Position numbers and translations under genes: made by a program
DNA from: Chryseobacterium sp. MEBOG06
Lineage (GTDB): Bacteria; Bacteroidota; Bacteroidia; Flavobacteriales; Weeksellaceae
Assembly (NCBI RefSeq): GCF_021869765.1
Contig: NZ_CP084580.1
Span: 1,674,001-1,738,000, forward strand
Length of the DNA stretch: 64,000 nucleotides
Reading direction: 5' to 3'
In this document: one piece after another, positions 62,113 through 64,000 of the stretch
How the letters are laid out: each line of letters opens with the position of its first letter
Position numbering within the stretch: the first letter of the stretch is position 1
Notes under the pieces: generated by a model
Database searches by the model: none
What the model saw: only the letters and a program-made list of their open reading frames with translations
What the model was told of the DNA's origin: nothing

Positions 62113-63762
62113 ATGTTTGACAAGCAGCAGAGAAAACTGAAAAGATCCGCCAGATTGATTTCCGTATTAAGTAAATATGGTTTTAAAGATATGCTGGCAA
62201 GAATGAACGGTGGAAACAAGCAAGAGGAAATTTCAGAAAATTCCGATGAGATTGTTTCAAAAGGTACCGTTTATGAAAGAATAAGGCTCGCTCTGGAAGA
62301 GCTGGGGCCTACGTTTGTCAAACTTGGACAGACCTTCAGTAATCGGGAAGACCTTTTACCTGCGGAACTTATTCAGGAACTGCAGAAACTTCAGGATAAA
62401 GTAGAAGTAATAGAAATGGATGTTGAAGATATACTGGAAAGTGAATTCAATATTTCCGTTAAAGACTATTTTCGGGAAATTCAGAAAGAACCTCTGGCTA
62501 CAGCCTCCATTGCACAGGTTTATAAAGCTGTTTTGCTGGATGGAAGCCCTGTTATTTTAAAATTAAAAAAACCGGACGTACAATCTGTCATTGAAGATGA
62601 CCTGCTATTGATCAAGGATATTGAGAAATTGATATCTGCATATTCAGAAATAGGAGAGCAGCTTAATCTGAAACAGGCAATTTCTACTTTTGAAAAATCA
62701 TTGCTGGAAGAACTTTCTCTGATCAATGAAAGGAATAATATTCAACAGTTTCGTCTCAATTTTAAAAATAATAAAGAAACTTACGTTCCGATAGTCTATG
62801 ATGAATTTTCCAACAATAATATTCTTTGTATGGAATTTATTGATGGAATAAAGGTGACAGATCAGCCTGGTCTTATTGCTCACGATATAGACCCGGTGAA
62901 AGTTTCAGAAGCCGGATTGAGACTTTTTGTTTCTCAGATTTTAGATTATGGATTCTTTCATGCAGATCCTCATGCAGGAAATATTTTAGTAAAAAAAGAC
63001 GGCAGAATTGTTTTTATTGATTTCGGTGCTGTAGGAAAAATCCAGCCCAATGATAAAGAGATCCTTGAAAATCTGATTGTCAGTTTTGTGGCTAAAAATC
63101 CGCATAAAATTGTCCGCTACCTTAAAAAAATGGCTGTAAGCTATGAGATCCCGGACGAAAGAAGATTTGAAAATGATGTGGAAGATATTCTCAACTTCGT
63201 TCACAGCTCGTCGTTGAAAGAAATCAATGTTCAGGTGATTATCAATAAAATGAAAGATATTTTAAAAGATAACAGGCTTTATATGCCGGATTATTTTTAC
63301 CTTTTATTTAAAGGAATAAGCCTGATAGAAGGTGTAGGAAGAACAATCAACCCAGAGCTTGATATTGTTAAAAGTCTCCATCCCTATACCAAAAAGATAT
63401 TCACCAGAAAAATTAACCCGAAAAATATTTTAAAAACGGGAATGGACAGAATGATGAATTTCACAGACAATATAGATGAAATTCCCAAAGAGCTTCGTTC
63501 TGTTCTTCAGAAATTAGATGAAAATAAGTTTACGGTCTCCACCGAGAGCAAAAATATAGAAAAGACCAATCAGCTCATCAAATCCAGCGTGGTCAATCTG
63601 ATCTTGGCAATGATCTTAGGAGCTAATATCATTGCAACGGCTATTGTTTTCGCATCAGAATCCGGACCCAGAATAGGAGAGTTGTCTTTGGTAGCTGTTC
63701 TAGGCTTTACCTTTTCAGTCGTATTGGTTGTAATACTTTTATTGAGAGTAACTAGAAAGTGA
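62113..63762 (+). CDS. UbiB/ABC1-family atypical kinase
   Basis: 549 residues. The family-specific KxGQ motif VKLGQTFSNREDLLPAE, the Ala-rich nucleotide loop ATASIAQVYKAVL, the catalytic FFHADPHAGNILV and DFG-like IDFGAVGKI are intact. Two C-terminal TM segments (VNLILAMILGANIIATAIVF; LVAVLGFTFSVVLVVILLL) anchor it to the inner membrane. It supports isoprenoid quinone (here menaquinone is likely) metabolism; role in this phylum is inferred. Confidence 0.92.
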   Translation: MFDKQQRKLKRSARLISVLSKYGFKDMLARMNGGNKQEEISENSDEIVSKGTVYERIRLALEELGPTFVKLGQTFSNREDLLPAELIQELQKLQDKVEVIEMDVEDILESEFNISVKDYFREIQKEPLATASIAQVYKAVLLDGSPVILKLKKPDVQSVIEDDLLLIKDIEKLISAYSEIGEQLNLKQAISTFEKSLLEELSLINERNNIQQFRLNFKNNKETYVPIVYDEFSNNNILCMEFIDGIKVTDQPGLIAHDIDPVKVSEAGLRLFVSQILDYGFFHADPHAGNILVKKDGRIVFIDFGAVGKIQPNDKEILENLIVSFVAKNPHKIVRYLKKMAVSYEIPDERRFENDVEDILNFVHSSSLKEINVQVIINKMKDILKDNRLYMPDYFYLLFKGISLIEGVGRTINPELDIVKSLHPYTKKIFTRKINPKNILKTGMDRMMNFTDNIDEIPKELRSVLQKLDENKFTVSTESKNIEKTNQLIKSSVVNLILAMILGANIIATAIVFASESGPRIGELSLVAVLGFTFSVVLVVILLLRVTRK

Positions 63763-63849
63763 TCTGGAAGAAAGAAATAAAATTTCAATAACTCAAAACC
63801 AGGAATCACACATTGCTGAGAGTTTCACTTTACATAAAAAACAATAACA

Positions 63850-64000
63850 ATGAAAACAATTATTACATCAGTATTCATTTTCTGCAGTCTGTTTTATAAA
63901 GCTCAGGAAGGCAATAATGAAAAGATTTCAGGAGACTTTGATGGCAACGGAACAAAAGAATATGCCTATACAAAAGTCAGCGATTGCAGTGATGAATGTG
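63850..64000 (+). CDS. Secreted protein, N-terminal part (cut by window end)
   Basis: The frame from ATG 63850 encodes a signal peptide (MKTIITSVFIFCSLFYKAQ) and then EGNNEKISGDFDGNGTKEYAY, a short D-x-D-x-N-G-like sequence reminiscent of FG-GAP/EF-like repeats. It runs off the window. Family not determinable. Confidence 0.6.
   Translation, partial: MKTIITSVFIFCSLFYKAQEGNNEKISGDFDGNGTKEYAYTKVSDCSDEC

Overview
The window is chromosomal DNA of a low-GC Flavobacteriia member, most probably Chryseobacterium or a close Weeksellaceae relative. This is inferred from the protein repertoire (SusC/SusD pair, a type IX secretion C-terminal sorting domain, Bacteroidota-only families), from the near absence of Shine-Dalgarno sites, and from repeated use of the Bacteroidota promoter TTG-N18..21-TAnnTTTG. 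No rRNA, tRNA, CRISPR array, insertion sequence, prophage or plasmid function is visible. Most genes are housekeeping, and the interest lies mainly between and beside them.

Layout. 1-1137: a CLC-type channel (minus strand, cut by the window edge) behind a fluoride riboswitch and a consensus promoter. 1225-5393: a thioesterase, a Spx/ArsC-like protein, the minus-strand run idi / secreted protein / gcvT, and a HAD protein. 5482-11813: serA, mscL, the NAD(P)HX repair enzyme, lgt with an extracytoplasmic N-terminal extension, yidD and rarA. 11874-19490: secreted proteins, a DUF2339 membrane protein, pheA, a FadM/YbgC-type thioesterase, dnaA and a low-molecular-weight phosphatase. 19514-24347: an RsmI-like methylase, a multimodular AA10 polysaccharide monooxygenase, a candidate small RNA, a DUF4349 lipoprotein and an Mpo1-like protein. 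24420-29501: an AraC regulator and a TolC/HlyD/MFS tripartite efflux operon. 29692-32821: a TonB siderophore receptor and a siderophore-interacting reductase. 32974-36414: a methyltransferase, a membrane protein and metG.

36747-49702 is a starch/maltooligosaccharide utilisation locus: SusC, SusD, a SusE-like binding lipoprotein, a GH97 alpha-glucosidase, then (after a sterol desaturase-family gene on the other strand) a GH13 amylase, an NTF2-like protein and an inner-membrane sugar transporter. The SusCD pair should import oligosaccharides, the periplasmic GH97 and GH13 enzymes cut them, and the MFS carrier takes up the products. No regulator is present in the locus.

50143-58060: pirin, an NAD(P)H-dependent FMN reductase, and the purine genes purM, purN, purH, purD and guaA. 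purM follows a leader that holds a consensus promoter, a 24-codon ORF and an intrinsic terminator. 58136-59560: three orphan minus-strand genes. 59615-64000: a GNAT-nitrilase fusion, a frameshifted double-glycine-type peptide gene, an intact cold-shock gene followed by a second one with an in-frame TGA at its conserved Trp, an UbiB-family kinase and a truncated secreted ORF.

Recurring short 'word' repeats (GAATTGAGAATTGAG-like, TCTGAAATCTGA-like, and a 110-bp tandem duplication ending in GGGCTTTAGCCC) fill several intergenic gaps, often as imperfect inverted pairs.
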